A DNA stretch of 64,000 bases from CAZJWR01 sp964549765 (GTDB lineage Bacteria > Zixibacteria > MSB-5A5 > GN15 > JAAZOE01): the NCBI GenBank assembly GCA_964549765.1, contig CAZJWR010000001.1, positions 1-64,000 on the forward strand, given 5' to 3'. This document shows positions 16,871-24,882 of this stretch, in pieces. Below the pieces are notes generated by a model, which saw only the letters and a program-made list of their open reading frames with translations, was not told the origin of the DNA and searched no databases. A program made the translations under genes and the position numbers. The first letter of the stretch is position 1, and every line of letters begins with the position of its first letter.

Positions 16871-18652
16871 ATGAAAAAAATACTTTCCGGTAATGAGGCG
16901 GTTGCCCGGGGCGCGTATGAGGCCGGCGTCAAGCTGGCCGCGGCCTATCCCGGCACGCCTTCGACCGAGATTTTGGAAAATATCGCTGAATCGTATCCGT
17001 CAATCTACGCCGAATGGTCGCCCAACGAAAAGGTGGCGTTCGAGGTCGGGATCGGCGGTTCCATGGGCGGCGGGCGTAGTCTGGTCGCCATGAAACATGT
17101 CGGCGTCAACGTCGCCGCCGATCCTCTCATGACGTTTTCCTACACCGGCGTCAACGCCGGGTTTGTGCTAATCAGCGCCGACGATCCGGCCATGCATTCG
17201 TCGCAGAACGAGCAGGACAATCGGTACTACGCCAAGTTTGCTCAGATCCCCTGCCTCGAACCGTCGGATTCGCAGGAAGCCAAGGACATGGTCCGGACGG
17301 CCATGGAAATATCCGAAAAGTTCGATACGCCGGTGATGTTGCGCATGACCACGCGCGTATCGCATTCGAAGGGCGTTGTAGAATTCAACGATCCCGTCGA
17401 ATACTCAGGGAACAAATTCGACCATGATTTTGACAAATACGTGATGATCCCGAGAAATGCGCGGGTGCGTCATCATGTTGTCGTGAAACGGCAGGCGAAG
17501 CTTGAAGAGTATACGGGAAATTCGCCGTTGAACCGGGTCGAGGAATACGGCAGCAAACTGGGCATTATCACCGGCGGGATTTCTTATCAATATGTCAAGG
17601 AAATCGTCCCTGAAATCGATGTGCTGAAAATCGGTATGTCGTTCCCGTTGCCGTTGAGGCTGATCAAAGAATTCGTCGAGGCCCATGAGCGTGTGATCGT
17701 CGTCGAGGAACTGGAACCATACTACGAGGAGATTATCCGGGCGGCCGGGATGACGTCGGTGGAGGGCAAAAAATATTTCGGCCGTGAGGGCGAACTGGCG
17801 CCGTACGAGGTGGCCGTCGGTCTTCATAAGGCGGGTTATATCGACAGCGTGCCGGAACCGTACACCGGCCCGGCGGAACTGTTTCCCCGCCCGCCGGTGC
17901 TGTGTCCGGGCTGCCCGCATCGGGGCGTATTCGCGGCACTCCGCAAACTGCGTCTGACGGTTACCGGCGATATTGGCTGCTATACCCTGGGCGGACTCGA
18001 TCCGCTGGGATCGCTACATACCTGCATATGCATGGGCGCGTCGATCGGCAACGCCATCGGCATGGAGAAGGTCGACGGCTCCGACAAGGGTATCGTGGCG
18101 ATTTTGGGCGATTCCACTTTCCTGCATTCGGGGATAACCGGTCTTCTGGACGCCGTGTACAACAAATCCAATATCACGGTGATTATCGCCGATAACCGCA
18201 TCACGGCCATGACCGGTGGCCAGCAGCATCCGGCCACGGGGCGGACTTTGATGGGCGAAGAGACCAAGGCGGTGGATTTCGTGGAGTTGGTTAGGGCGCT
18301 GGGTGTCGAATCGGTGCGGGCCATCGACCCCCTCAAGTACGACGAAACGCTAGAAGTTATCCAGGAGGAAGTGGACAGACCCGGGCCGTCGGTTATCATC
18401 ACCAATCAACCGTGCGTATTGATGCCGAAGCGGATCATGGAAACGCCGTATGAGGTCGACCTGGAGCTTTGCAACGGCTGCAGCCTCTGTTTCCGATTAG
18501 GATGTCCCGCGATTTACCCGTCGCAAGAGAAAAACAAGCGGGGTAAGCCGAAGGCAGAGATCGACCCGACGTTGTGCACCGGTTGCACGTTGTGCGCTCA
18601 GGTGTGCAAACCGGAAGCGATCATACTAACCCGCGCCGTCGAGAAAGTGTAA
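16871..18652 (+). CDS. iorA: Indolepyruvate ferredoxin oxidoreductase, alpha subunit
   Basis: 593 residues, usual family length. The N-terminal part (about 1-190) is the pyrimidine-binding domain of 2-oxoacid oxidoreductases (GNEAVARGAYEAG, AYPGTPSTEIL). The TPP-binding part is around 345-520, with CPGCPHRG, TGDIGCYTLGG and GDSTFLHSGITGL. The C-terminus carries two [4Fe-4S] motifs (CNGCSLCFRLGCP and CTGCTLCAQVC). The enzyme oxidises aryl 2-oxo acids such as indolepyruvate and phenylpyruvate to aryl-acetyl-CoA with reduction of ferredoxin. iorB follows after 9 bases and acyl-phosphate enzymes lie downstream, consistent with energy-yielding amino-acid fermentation. It is an oxygen-sensitive enzyme type, which supports an anaerobic host. 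Confidence 0.95.
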   Translation: MKKILSGNEAVARGAYEAGVKLAAAYPGTPSTEILENIAESYPSIYAEWSPNEKVAFEVGIGGSMGGGRSLVAMKHVGVNVAADPLMTFSYTGVNAGFVLISADDPAMHSSQNEQDNRYYAKFAQIPCLEPSDSQEAKDMVRTAMEISEKFDTPVMLRMTTRVSHSKGVVEFNDPVEYSGNKFDHDFDKYVMIPRNARVRHHVVVKRQAKLEEYTGNSPLNRVEEYGSKLGIITGGISYQYVKEIVPEIDVLKIGMSFPLPLRLIKEFVEAHERVIVVEELEPYYEEIIRAAGMTSVEGKKYFGREGELAPYEVAVGLHKAGYIDSVPEPYTGPAELFPRPPVLCPGCPHRGVFAALRKLRLTVTGDIGCYTLGGLDPLGSLHTCICMGASIGNAIGMEKVDGSDKGIVAILGDSTFLHSGITGLLDAVYNKSNITVIIADNRITAMTGGQQHPATGRTLMGEETKAVDFVELVRALGVESVRAIDPLKYDETLEVIQEEVDRPGPSVIITNQPCVLMPKRIMETPYEVDLELCNGCSLCFRLGCPAIYPSQEKNKRGKPKAEIDPTLCTGCTLCAQVCKPEAIILTRAVEKV

Positions 18653-18661
18653 GGGGACGAT

Positions 18662-19261
18662 ATGAACAACGATACGAAGAATATATTGATAGTCGGCGTC
18701 GGCGGCCAGGGCGTGCTTTTGGCGTCGGAGCTCCTGTCGGAAGTGGCTGTCGAATCGGGCCTGGACGCCAAAAAATCGGAAGTGCACGGGATGTCGCAGC
18801 GCGGCGGCGTGGTGTCTTCGCATGTGCGTTTCGGGCCGAAGGTCTATTCTCCGATCATCCCGTACGGTCAGGCGGACATCATCCTGTCGTTCGAACAGGC
18901 CGAGGGATTGCGGGCGATTGACTGGCTGTCGCCGACGGGTACGATCATCGTGTCGAAGACACGGCTCGTGCCGCCGGCTGCGAATTTCGGCGGAATCGGC
19001 TATCCGGACGATCCCATCGCAGAACTCAACAAGCTGACGAAAAACGTCATCGCGGTCGACGCCGACCGGATGGCGCTTGACCTGGGCAATATCCGTCTGG
19101 TCAATACCATTCTGCTGGCGGTGGCGTCGTCGTTTCTCGATTTCAAGCGGGAGACCTGGGAGGCGGCGATCAGGGCGCTGGTGAAACCGAAATTCGTCGA
19201 TATCAACCTGAAGGCGTTCGCGCAGGGATGCGCGCTGACCGCCCGCAAGGTCAAAGTCTGA
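18662..19261 (+). CDS. iorB: Indolepyruvate ferredoxin oxidoreductase, beta subunit
   Basis: 199 residues, matching the usual gamma-domain subunit that forms the other half of Ior. It begins with a glycine-rich motif (ILIVGVGGQGVLLASELLSE) and has SEVHGMSQRGGVVSSHVRFG, both characteristic of the family. AAGGGGA precedes the ATG. It is directly behind iorA, so the complete enzyme is encoded. Confidence 0.95.
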   Translation: MNNDTKNILIVGVGGQGVLLASELLSEVAVESGLDAKKSEVHGMSQRGGVVSSHVRFGPKVYSPIIPYGQADIILSFEQAEGLRAIDWLSPTGTIIVSKTRLVPPAANFGGIGYPDDPIAELNKLTKNVIAVDADRMALDLGNIRLVNTILLAVASSFLDFKRETWEAAIRALVKPKFVDINLKAFAQGCALTARKVKV

Positions 19262-19276
19262 GCACGAAAGAGGGGG

Positions 19277-20359
19277 ATGATGAACGAATCGACGTTTCGT
19301 ATTCTGGTGGTAAATCCGGGGTCGACCTCGACCAAGGTGGCGATATTCGAGAATGCGAAGGAATGCCACAAGGCGACCATTGAACATCCGGCCGACCAAC
19401 TGGCCGAGTTCGATTTGACCTCGGAGCAACTGGATCTTCGCCGCCGGGCGATTGAGGAGTGGCTGGAATCGTTGTCCGACAAGGATGCGCCGTTCGACGC
19501 CGTGGCCGGACGAGGCGCGCCGCTCAAGCCGCTCGAAGGCGGCACCTATTCGATCTCGGAGCAGATGCTGGAGGACGTACGGACATCCAAATACTCCAAC
19601 CATGCCTCCAACCTGGGGCCGATGCTGGCCGATTATTTTTCAAAGAAATTTGCCGTTCCGGCCTACGTCACCGATCCCATCACGGTCGACAATTTTACCG
19701 ATATCGCGAGGATCTCCGGTCTACCCGAGATTCAGCGCAAATGCCGTTCGCATGCGCTCAATATCAAAGCGGTGGGGCGGGCCGAGGCAGCCAAATTGGG
19801 CAAAAAGCTGGATGAAGCCGATTTCGTCGTGGCCCATATGGGCGGCGGCATATCGGTCGCATCGCTTCATCGGGGGAAGATCGTCGATGTCAATGACGGC
19901 CTTCTGGGAATGGGGCCGTTTTCGCCGGATCGGGCCGGAGCGCTGCCGATCGGCGCGCTGGTGGAACTGTGCTATTCCGGCAAGTATGAAAAGAAGGAAT
20001 TGATCACGATTCTTTCGAAAAAAAGCGGTCTGACGGCGTATCTGGGGGAAAGCGACCTTCGCGAGGTAGAAAAGATGATTGACGGCGGCGACAAGCAGGC
20101 CCGGCTTGTATTCGAGGCCATGTGTTATCAGATCGCCAAGGAGATCGGCGCGGCCAGCGCGGCGCTGAAAGGCAAGATCGACGCCATTATTTTGACGGGC
20201 GGTATGGCACATTCAAAACGATTGACATCTGTTATCGTAGATCATGTAAGGTTTATCGCGCCGGTCAAAATAGTCGCCGGTGAATACGAGATGGAGGCGC
20301 TGGCTGAGGGTGCGATGCGGGTGCTCACCGGCGAGGAGGAAGTCAAAGTCTACCGATAA
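19277..20359 (+). CDS. buk: Butyrate kinase / branched-chain or aryl acid kinase
   Basis: 360 residues, as usual for Buk (about 355). Acetokinase-family signatures are present: NPGSTSTKVAIFE near the N-terminus, VAHMGGGISVASLHRGKIVD in the middle and LTGGMAHS near the C-terminus. It converts acyl phosphate and ADP into the free acid and ATP. It lies between iorAB and two phosphate acyltransferase genes, so the in vivo substrate may be arylacetyl or branched-chain acyl phosphate instead of butyryl phosphate. AGAGGGGG lies directly before two consecutive ATG codons (19277 and 19280); the second is equally possible as start. Confidence 0.92.
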   Translation: MMNESTFRILVVNPGSTSTKVAIFENAKECHKATIEHPADQLAEFDLTSEQLDLRRRAIEEWLESLSDKDAPFDAVAGRGAPLKPLEGGTYSISEQMLEDVRTSKYSNHASNLGPMLADYFSKKFAVPAYVTDPITVDNFTDIARISGLPEIQRKCRSHALNIKAVGRAEAAKLGKKLDEADFVVAHMGGGISVASLHRGKIVDVNDGLLGMGPFSPDRAGALPIGALVELCYSGKYEKKELITILSKKSGLTAYLGESDLREVEKMIDGGDKQARLVFEAMCYQIAKEIGAASAALKGKIDAIILTGGMAHSKRLTSVIVDHVRFIAPVKIVAGEYEMEALAEGAMRVLTGEEEVKVYR

Positions 20360-20397
20360 CAGCGCGTATTTGATTGTGAGAGAAAGAAGCGATTTGC

Positions 20398-21342
20398 ATG
20401 TTGAAATCATCCGTTGACATAATCGCCGCCGCGCAGAAATTGTCGCGTCGAGGAAAACCCTATCGGGTTGCGGTCGCGGTAGCGCAGGACGCAGACGTCC
20501 TGGGCGCCGTGCAATCTGCACACGACGACGGAATCTGCGTGGGGTCGCTGTTTGGCGACGAAACCAAAATTCGACAACTGGCGGCTGAGCACGGCATATC
20601 GCTTGATGGAATGGATATAATCAATCGCCCCGATCCCGGAGAAGCGGTGCTGTCTGCAGTGGAAATGGCTTCTTCCGGCGACGCCGACGTGATTATGAAA
20701 GGTTTCGTGTCGACCTCGACACTCTTGAAAGGTGTTTTGGATCGTCGTTTCAATCTTCGGGCCGGGCCGACGCTATCGCACGTGGCCGTGCTGACATTGC
20801 CGGGGTATCATAAGCTGTTGATGATCACGGACGGTGGGATGATGGTCAAACCGACTCTGGAGCAGAGACTGGACATTTTGAAAAATGCCGTTGTCGTCGG
20901 GCGGGCGCTGGGAATCGATCCCGTCCGGGTGGCGTTATCGGCGGCGGACGAAGAAGTCACGTCACGCATGCCGCAAACGGAGGAAGACGCCAAGCTGGTG
21001 GAGATGGTCGGCCGGGAGAAAATCGCCGGATGCGACGTGGCCGGGCCAATGAGTTTCGATGTTGCCGTTTCCGCCGATATCGCCGCGCGGGAGAGAATCG
21101 ACAATCCGGTGGCAGGAGATACCGACGTGTATCTGGTCGGTAGTATCGAGGAATGCAATATCACGACCAAGAGCATGATCATCTTCGCCGGGGCCATTTT
21201 TGCCGGGGTTATCATCGGCGCAAAAGTGCCGGTGTCGCTGGTTTCGCGGACCGACCCGGTGGTCGGGAAGAAAACTTCGATCGCACTGGCCTGTCTCGTG
21301 GCCGATTATTATCGGAGAACGGGAAACGGGGACAAGTCATGA
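20398..21342 (+). CDS. ptb: Phosphate butyryl/acyl transferase, first copy
   Basis: 314 residues, PTA/PTB family. Recognisable parts are VAVAQDADVLGAVQSAHDDG, DVIMKGFVSTSTLLKGVLD, LMITDGGMMVKPTLEQRLDI and the C-terminal SMIIFAGAIFAGVIIGAKVPVS loop with SRTD. It swaps CoA for phosphate on an acyl-CoA, making the substrate for the kinase encoded just upstream. The second copy overlaps its stop codon by four bases. Confidence 0.92.
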   Translation: MLKSSVDIIAAAQKLSRRGKPYRVAVAVAQDADVLGAVQSAHDDGICVGSLFGDETKIRQLAAEHGISLDGMDIINRPDPGEAVLSAVEMASSGDADVIMKGFVSTSTLLKGVLDRRFNLRAGPTLSHVAVLTLPGYHKLLMITDGGMMVKPTLEQRLDILKNAVVVGRALGIDPVRVALSAADEEVTSRMPQTEEDAKLVEMVGREKIAGCDVAGPMSFDVAVSADIAARERIDNPVAGDTDVYLVGSIEECNITTKSMIIFAGAIFAGVIIGAKVPVSLVSRTDPVVGKKTSIALACLVADYYRRTGNGDKS

Positions 21343-22271
21343 GCGAAACTATCAAGAGTTTCGACCAGCTTCTTGCGCGGGCCAAAGCTCTCGCCGGAAA
21401 GTCCGGAGCGGTGCGGGCGGCGCTAATCGGCGCCGACGATCCGATTCATCTGGCGTCAATGGCGCGGGCCGCCAAGGAAAAAATTATTGATCCGGTTCTC
21501 ATCGGCCCCCAAAAAGCGGTCGAAGAAATCGCCGAAAACGCCGGAATCGATCTCGCCGGCCTGAACCTGATCGCCTGCGACAGCCGGGTCAGTTCGGTGG
21601 CGGAAGCGGTCAAATTAATCGCGGGCGGCAGGGTTGATTTGCTGGTGCGGGGCCATATTTCGACCGGGTTGATGCTGGCTCGCCTGTTTGAACGGCCCAC
21701 CGGGCTTCGCTGGAACCAACATCTGATCAGCCACGTGGCGGTTTTCGAGCATGAATTATATCCCAAGTTGCTGCTGATGAGCGACGGCGGCGTCACCGTG
21801 GCGCCCGATATCAACAAGAAGGTGTCGATTATCCGGAATGCGGTTGAAGTGGCCGGGCTGCTGGGCGTGGAGTCGCCGAAGGTGGCGCTTCTGGCCGCGG
21901 TTGAGGTCATTTATACGGCGATGCCGGTGACGATGGAGGCGGCGGTCATATCGAAAATGGCCGACAAGGGCCAGATCAAAGGCTGTCGGATCGACGGCCC
22001 GTTGTCGATGGACGTTGCGCTCGTTCCCGAGGTTGCACGGCATAAGGGAGCCGTTTCCGAAGTGGCGGGCGACGCCGATATATTAATCGCGCCGAATATC
22101 GAGACCGGCACCGGCATCTACAAGGCCATGTCCATATTTGCCGGGGCGAAGACGGCCGGAGTGATCATCGGCGGCAGGATTCCGATAGCGTTTTCGTCGC
22201 GGTGCGACAATGAGGAGAATGTCTTTAATTCGCTGGTGCTCGGGGCGTTGTATTCATTGGGCAGGGAGTAA
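21339..22271 (+). CDS. ptb: Phosphate butyryl/acyl transferase, second copy
   Basis: 310 residues from ATG 21339, which overlaps the upstream stop (ATGA); the frame extends further upstream but the coupled start fits the family. The same landmarks as in the first copy are visible: DLLVRGHISTGLMLARLF, LLLMSDGGVTVAPDINKKVS and SMIFAGAKTAGVIIGGRIPI-type C-terminus with SSRCD. The two proteins are clearly paralogous but well diverged, so they may prefer different acyl groups or form a hetero-oligomer. It is the last gene of the ior operon; terminator-like hairpins follow. Confidence 0.92.
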   Translation: MSETIKSFDQLLARAKALAGKSGAVRAALIGADDPIHLASMARAAKEKIIDPVLIGPQKAVEEIAENAGIDLAGLNLIACDSRVSSVAEAVKLIAGGRVDLLVRGHISTGLMLARLFERPTGLRWNQHLISHVAVFEHELYPKLLLMSDGGVTVAPDINKKVSIIRNAVEVAGLLGVESPKVALLAAVEVIYTAMPVTMEAAVISKMADKGQIKGCRIDGPLSMDVALVPEVARHKGAVSEVAGDADILIAPNIETGTGIYKAMSIFAGAKTAGVIIGGRIPIAFSSRCDNEENVFNSLVLGALYSLGRE

Positions 22272-22486
22272 TTATCGGGTCTTTCTGTCAGGGGATAGTC
22301 GCGTGATGCTTTGGCAAATCGGCGGACAAATTGACGATTTTCTTTTTTCCATATTGACTTTTGAAAGGAATTTCACGTAGTTCAAACGGGTAGCAATAAT
22401 CTTCCTCGATATCGAGGCCGTACAGCGATCTTTTGGAATATATAGTCTCTTCCCGGCGCTGATAAGCGTGCGGGAGATATCGTATA

Positions 22487-22558
22487 GCCGGCTCCAAAAT
22501 CCTGCCTTGCCAATATCCCCTCCCATTGGCGATGCGGTTAGGGGCCGGCGTTTTTTTT
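22487..22558 (+). terminator. Large hairpin with T run after the ior-buk-ptb operon
   Basis: GCCGGCTCC (22487-22495) pairs with GGGGCCGGC (22541-22549, one G-U), followed by eight T. The loop itself contains CCAAT...ATTGG, so a nested stem is possible. It lies 216 bases after the last ptb gene; the stretch 22272-22486 between them shows nothing I can call a gene with confidence. Confidence 0.6.
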
Positions 22559-22590
22559 GGGGGGAGATCATTTTCTCGTTGGCGGGCATA

Positions 22591-22621
22591 AAAAAACCGG
22601 CTGCGGAAGCAGCCGGTTTTT
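22591..22621. terminator. Bidirectional terminator between convergent operons
   Basis: AAAAAA, a perfect 8-bp stem ACCGGCTGC/GCAGCCGGT with loop GGAA, then TTTTT. The A run and T run make it work on both strands: it can end the plus-strand fermentation operon and the minus-strand PEP-CTERM gene. Confidence 0.88.
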
Positions 22622-22646
22622 CTATGCAGCGATTATTAATTTTCGC

Positions 22647-23246
22647 TTACGCTTTGCGCCTGATGCGACGGACAATACCGGCACCGAGCAGACCGAGACC
22701 GAACAAAGCCGCGGTGGCCGGTTCGGGAACGGCCGGCATGGAACGCTCGTACGACAGATTGGCAATCTGCACGAAGCCGCCGTTGTCATGGAAATCGATA
22801 TATTTGATTCCATTGGCAACGATAGAGTTCGTGCCGGATCCGAAACCTGAGTAGGTACCGAGAATGCTGCCGCCCGCATCGTAGGCGGTAACGTTGAATT
22901 CGTTAGGATCAATAGTCCACCAGTCGAACATGATCGAGTCGGTCGTCTCGTTGAAAAAGACCGTTCCGAGAGCAGCCGTAAAACCGTTCTGTGCCTGGAA
23001 CCCATTGGAAATGCCCCAGCCGTAATCTCCGTCCTCTTTCCACGGGTCGCGAGAATCGTAGTAACGATAGACCTGATGGAAATTCAGCCCGAAGGCGTCG
23101 TATTGATTGGTCAGGTTGATCTGGCCGTCCGGACCCAAATCCAACGTCGTGTTGGTGAAGTCCATGTTGTAGAAGTAGGCCGAAGCCGGGCTCACGCCGA
23201 TGAGCAAAACAACTGCGGCGAGGGCAAAGGTGAGCTTCAGTTTCAT
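22647..23246 (-). CDS. PEP-CTERM sorted extracellular protein
   Basis: 199 residues from ATG 23246 (GGAGG 6 bases upstream; a longer frame exists but lacks this site). It has a signal peptide (MKLKLTFALAAVVLLIGVSPASA) and a mature domain of about 150 residues rich in Asn, Asp, Gly and aromatic residues (for example FDWWTIDPNEFNVTAYDAGG). The C-terminal sorting tag is VPEPATAALFGLGLLGAGIV followed by RRIRRKA. Proteins of this kind are processed by an exosortase (EpsH type) and often end up in the exopolysaccharide matrix. No exosortase is in the window. The mature domain resembles other PEP-CTERM beta-sandwich proteins but I cannot name a function. Confidence 0.9.
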   Translation of the reverse strand: MKLKLTFALAAVVLLIGVSPASAYFYNMDFTNTTLDLGPDGQINLTNQYDAFGLNFHQVYRYYDSRDPWKEDGDYGWGISNGFQAQNGFTAALGTVFFNETTDSIMFDWWTIDPNEFNVTAYDAGGSILGTYSGFGSGTNSIVANGIKYIDFHDNGGFVQIANLSYERSMPAVPEPATAALFGLGLLGAGIVRRIRRKA

Positions 23247-23572
23247 TCCATCCTCCAAGATGTTAATGGTGTGTTTGCGAACTTGATTTAACATGGTCAA
23301 AATATGAGCATACAGCGTACCAAGAGGCTAAAAATCCGGTAATTGATTGCGAGGCATGCGATTATGCTGGCGCGGAAAAATAATGGATAAATGCACTCAG
23401 GATATGAGTTGTTGTGTTTTCTTACAGGCTCGCTTTCAGAATTAAGGCAGTTCCGGAATAATATCTTGGTATACAATAAGTTGTGCTATTTCCACGCATG
23501 TTCAGCATTTGAACACAGAAGAGATGATCCGGGCTGAGTTAATTCAGGGGAGGATGAGGAGAGCATGGAAAA
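23247..23572. other. Intergenic stretch between the two PEP-CTERM genes
   Basis: About 330 AT-richer bases, presumably carrying the promoter of the 199-residue PEP-CTERM gene on the minus strand. I see no convincing -35/-10 pair, no RNA gene and no supported ORF here. Confidence 0.4.
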
Positions 23573-23596
23573 GGCCGGCGAGTCTATTCGCCGGCC
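23573..23596 (-). terminator. Terminator of the small PEP-CTERM gene
   Basis: A 9-bp perfect stem GGCCGGCGA (23573-23581) / TCGCCGGCC (23588-23596) with a 6-base loop. On the minus strand it is followed by TTTTCC. It lies 28 bases after the stop of the 98-residue PEP-CTERM protein. Confidence 0.75.
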
Positions 23597-23624
23597 CTTA
23601 TGGATATTTTGTTGCCGCTGTTTA

Positions 23625-23921
23625 TCAGCGTCGACGCTTTCGAAACCGCCTTGCGCCCGTGCCGACCAAGCCCAATCCAATCAGAAGCGCCGTAGACGGT
23701 TCCGGGATGGCCGGAATCGATCCCTGGGGCGAATCCGGCTGATAAGTAACGTCGGTTTCCACGCCTTGAGAGGTCGAGCTGTATGGTGATGTTGAATATG
23801 CTGTGCTTTTCTGACCTGACGCCGCCGTGTCGGCGGTACACATCGGTTGGACAAACGCTCCTGTCCACTGGGCGGCGAAAAGGACTATCGCCACGGCCGT
23901 GATGAAGGTCATCGCTTTCAT
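23625..23921 (-). CDS. Very small PEP-CTERM protein (98 residues)
   Basis: Start ATG 23921 with GGAGGTG 5 bases upstream. A signal peptide (MKAMTFITAVAIVLFAAQWTGAF) is followed by only about 45 mature residues rich in Ser, Thr and Gln, with no visible domain. The C-terminal tag IPEPSTALLIGLGLVGTGARR then a basic tail is a standard PEP-CTERM signal. After removal of both ends a peptide of about 50 residues would remain, with a single Cys. It sits next to another PEP-CTERM gene on the same strand but has its own terminator. Function unknown. Confidence 0.85.
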   Translation of the reverse strand: MKAMTFITAVAIVLFAAQWTGAFVQPMCTADTAASGQKSTAYSTSPYSSTSQGVETDVTYQPDSPQGSIPAIPEPSTALLIGLGLVGTGARRFRKRRR

Positions 23922-24048
23922 GAGAGCACCTCCTTGCAATTTGCCGGAAAAATTCGCTCCGTCACAACTTGTGTCAACAAAAAATATTACGGCGCAATGT
24001 TGAAGTTATAATCGAGGGATCAAGCGGCCCGTTTCCGGGGCGACGTGT

Positions 24049-24774
24049 TCAATGCCACCGGTTATAATAGTCGTCGTGCGATGAGGTCGTGGTATACGGG
24101 TCGGTATTTCTTCGGCGATAAAGGCGTATGGCGAGCCATCCGAAGCCGAAGCCGCCGACGTGGGCGAACCAGGCCACGCCGCCTCCGTCCGATTTACCGA
24201 TGGTCGAGGCTCCCATAATCAGTTGTATCACAAACCAGTACCCCAGAAGGAACACAGCGGGAAGCCAAATCAGCCGGATGATGAATATGATCCAGATCAA
24301 TGTCAGCACCCGGGCGCGGGGGAAAAGGACCATGTAGGCCCCGAGGATGCCGGCGATGGCGCCCGACGCTCCGATCAAAGGTGTCTGGCTTTCGGGGGAG
24401 AGCAGGACGAACATGGCAACCGCCGCCAAACCGGAGAGAAAATAGAAGCCGAGGAATTTGAATCGCCCCATGTAATCCTCGACATTGTTGCCGAAGATCC
24501 ACAAGTACAGCATGTTGCCGCCGATATGCAGGACATCGGCGTGCACGAACATCGACGTGAACGGTGACAGCCATACCGGGAACGGCGTCTGGGCTGTCAT
24601 GTCGGTCATATGGGAGATTTCAATCGGGATGAGCCCAAAGCGGAAGAAGAACAGTTGCTGTGCCTGTGACGAGAGGGTGATTTGATACAGGAACACGAGG
24701 CAATTGACGGCGACAAGGGCGATGGTCACCACTGGTGTCCGTTGGAGCGGGTTGTCGTCTTTGAGCGGAAACAT
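24049..24774 (-). CDS. Rhomboid family intramembrane serine protease
   Basis: 241 residues with six membrane segments. The catalytic serine motif is GASGAIAGILGAY and the catalytic histidine is in WFAHVGGFGFGW; the L1/TM2 element HIGGNMLYLWIFGN is also typical. The family cleaves membrane proteins inside the bilayer. AGAAGG is close upstream of the ATG at 24774. It is separated from the PpiD-like gene by that gene's terminator, so it is likely transcribed on its own. The substrate is not indicated. Confidence 0.93.
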   Translation of the reverse strand: MFPLKDDNPLQRTPVVTIALVAVNCLVFLYQITLSSQAQQLFFFRFGLIPIEISHMTDMTAQTPFPVWLSPFTSMFVHADVLHIGGNMLYLWIFGNNVEDYMGRFKFLGFYFLSGLAAVAMFVLLSPESQTPLIGASGAIAGILGAYMVLFPRARVLTLIWIIFIIRLIWLPAVFLLGYWFVIQLIMGASTIGKSDGGGVAWFAHVGGFGFGWLAIRLYRRRNTDPYTTTSSHDDYYNRWH

Positions 24775-24831
24775 ACATCGCCTTCTGCCAGATAGTCACC
24801 GGATTATACGTCATAGCGGGCGGCGCGCCAA

Positions 24832-24860
24832 TAAAAAAACCCCGGGGCGCACCCCGGGGT
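24832..24860 (-). terminator. Terminator of the PpiD-like gene
   Basis: CCCCGGGG (24840-24847) and CCCCGGGG (24852-24859) form a strong GC stem with a short loop. On the minus strand it is followed by seven T residues, 23 bases after the stop of the upstream gene. Confidence 0.9.
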
Positions 24861-24882
24861 CGTGAATTCGTGCTCACCAATC

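Noticed and set aside
18626..19603. 325-codon minus-strand frame over iorB and buk
   Set aside because: Antisense to two clear enzyme genes, Arg/His-rich composition with no domain; a typical shadow in GC-rich DNA.
22288..22497. 69-codon minus-strand frame starting at TTG 22497
   Set aside because: The translation looks protein-like, but it lacks a strong ribosome-binding site, has no recognised relative and lies over the terminator region. Too weak to call a gene.
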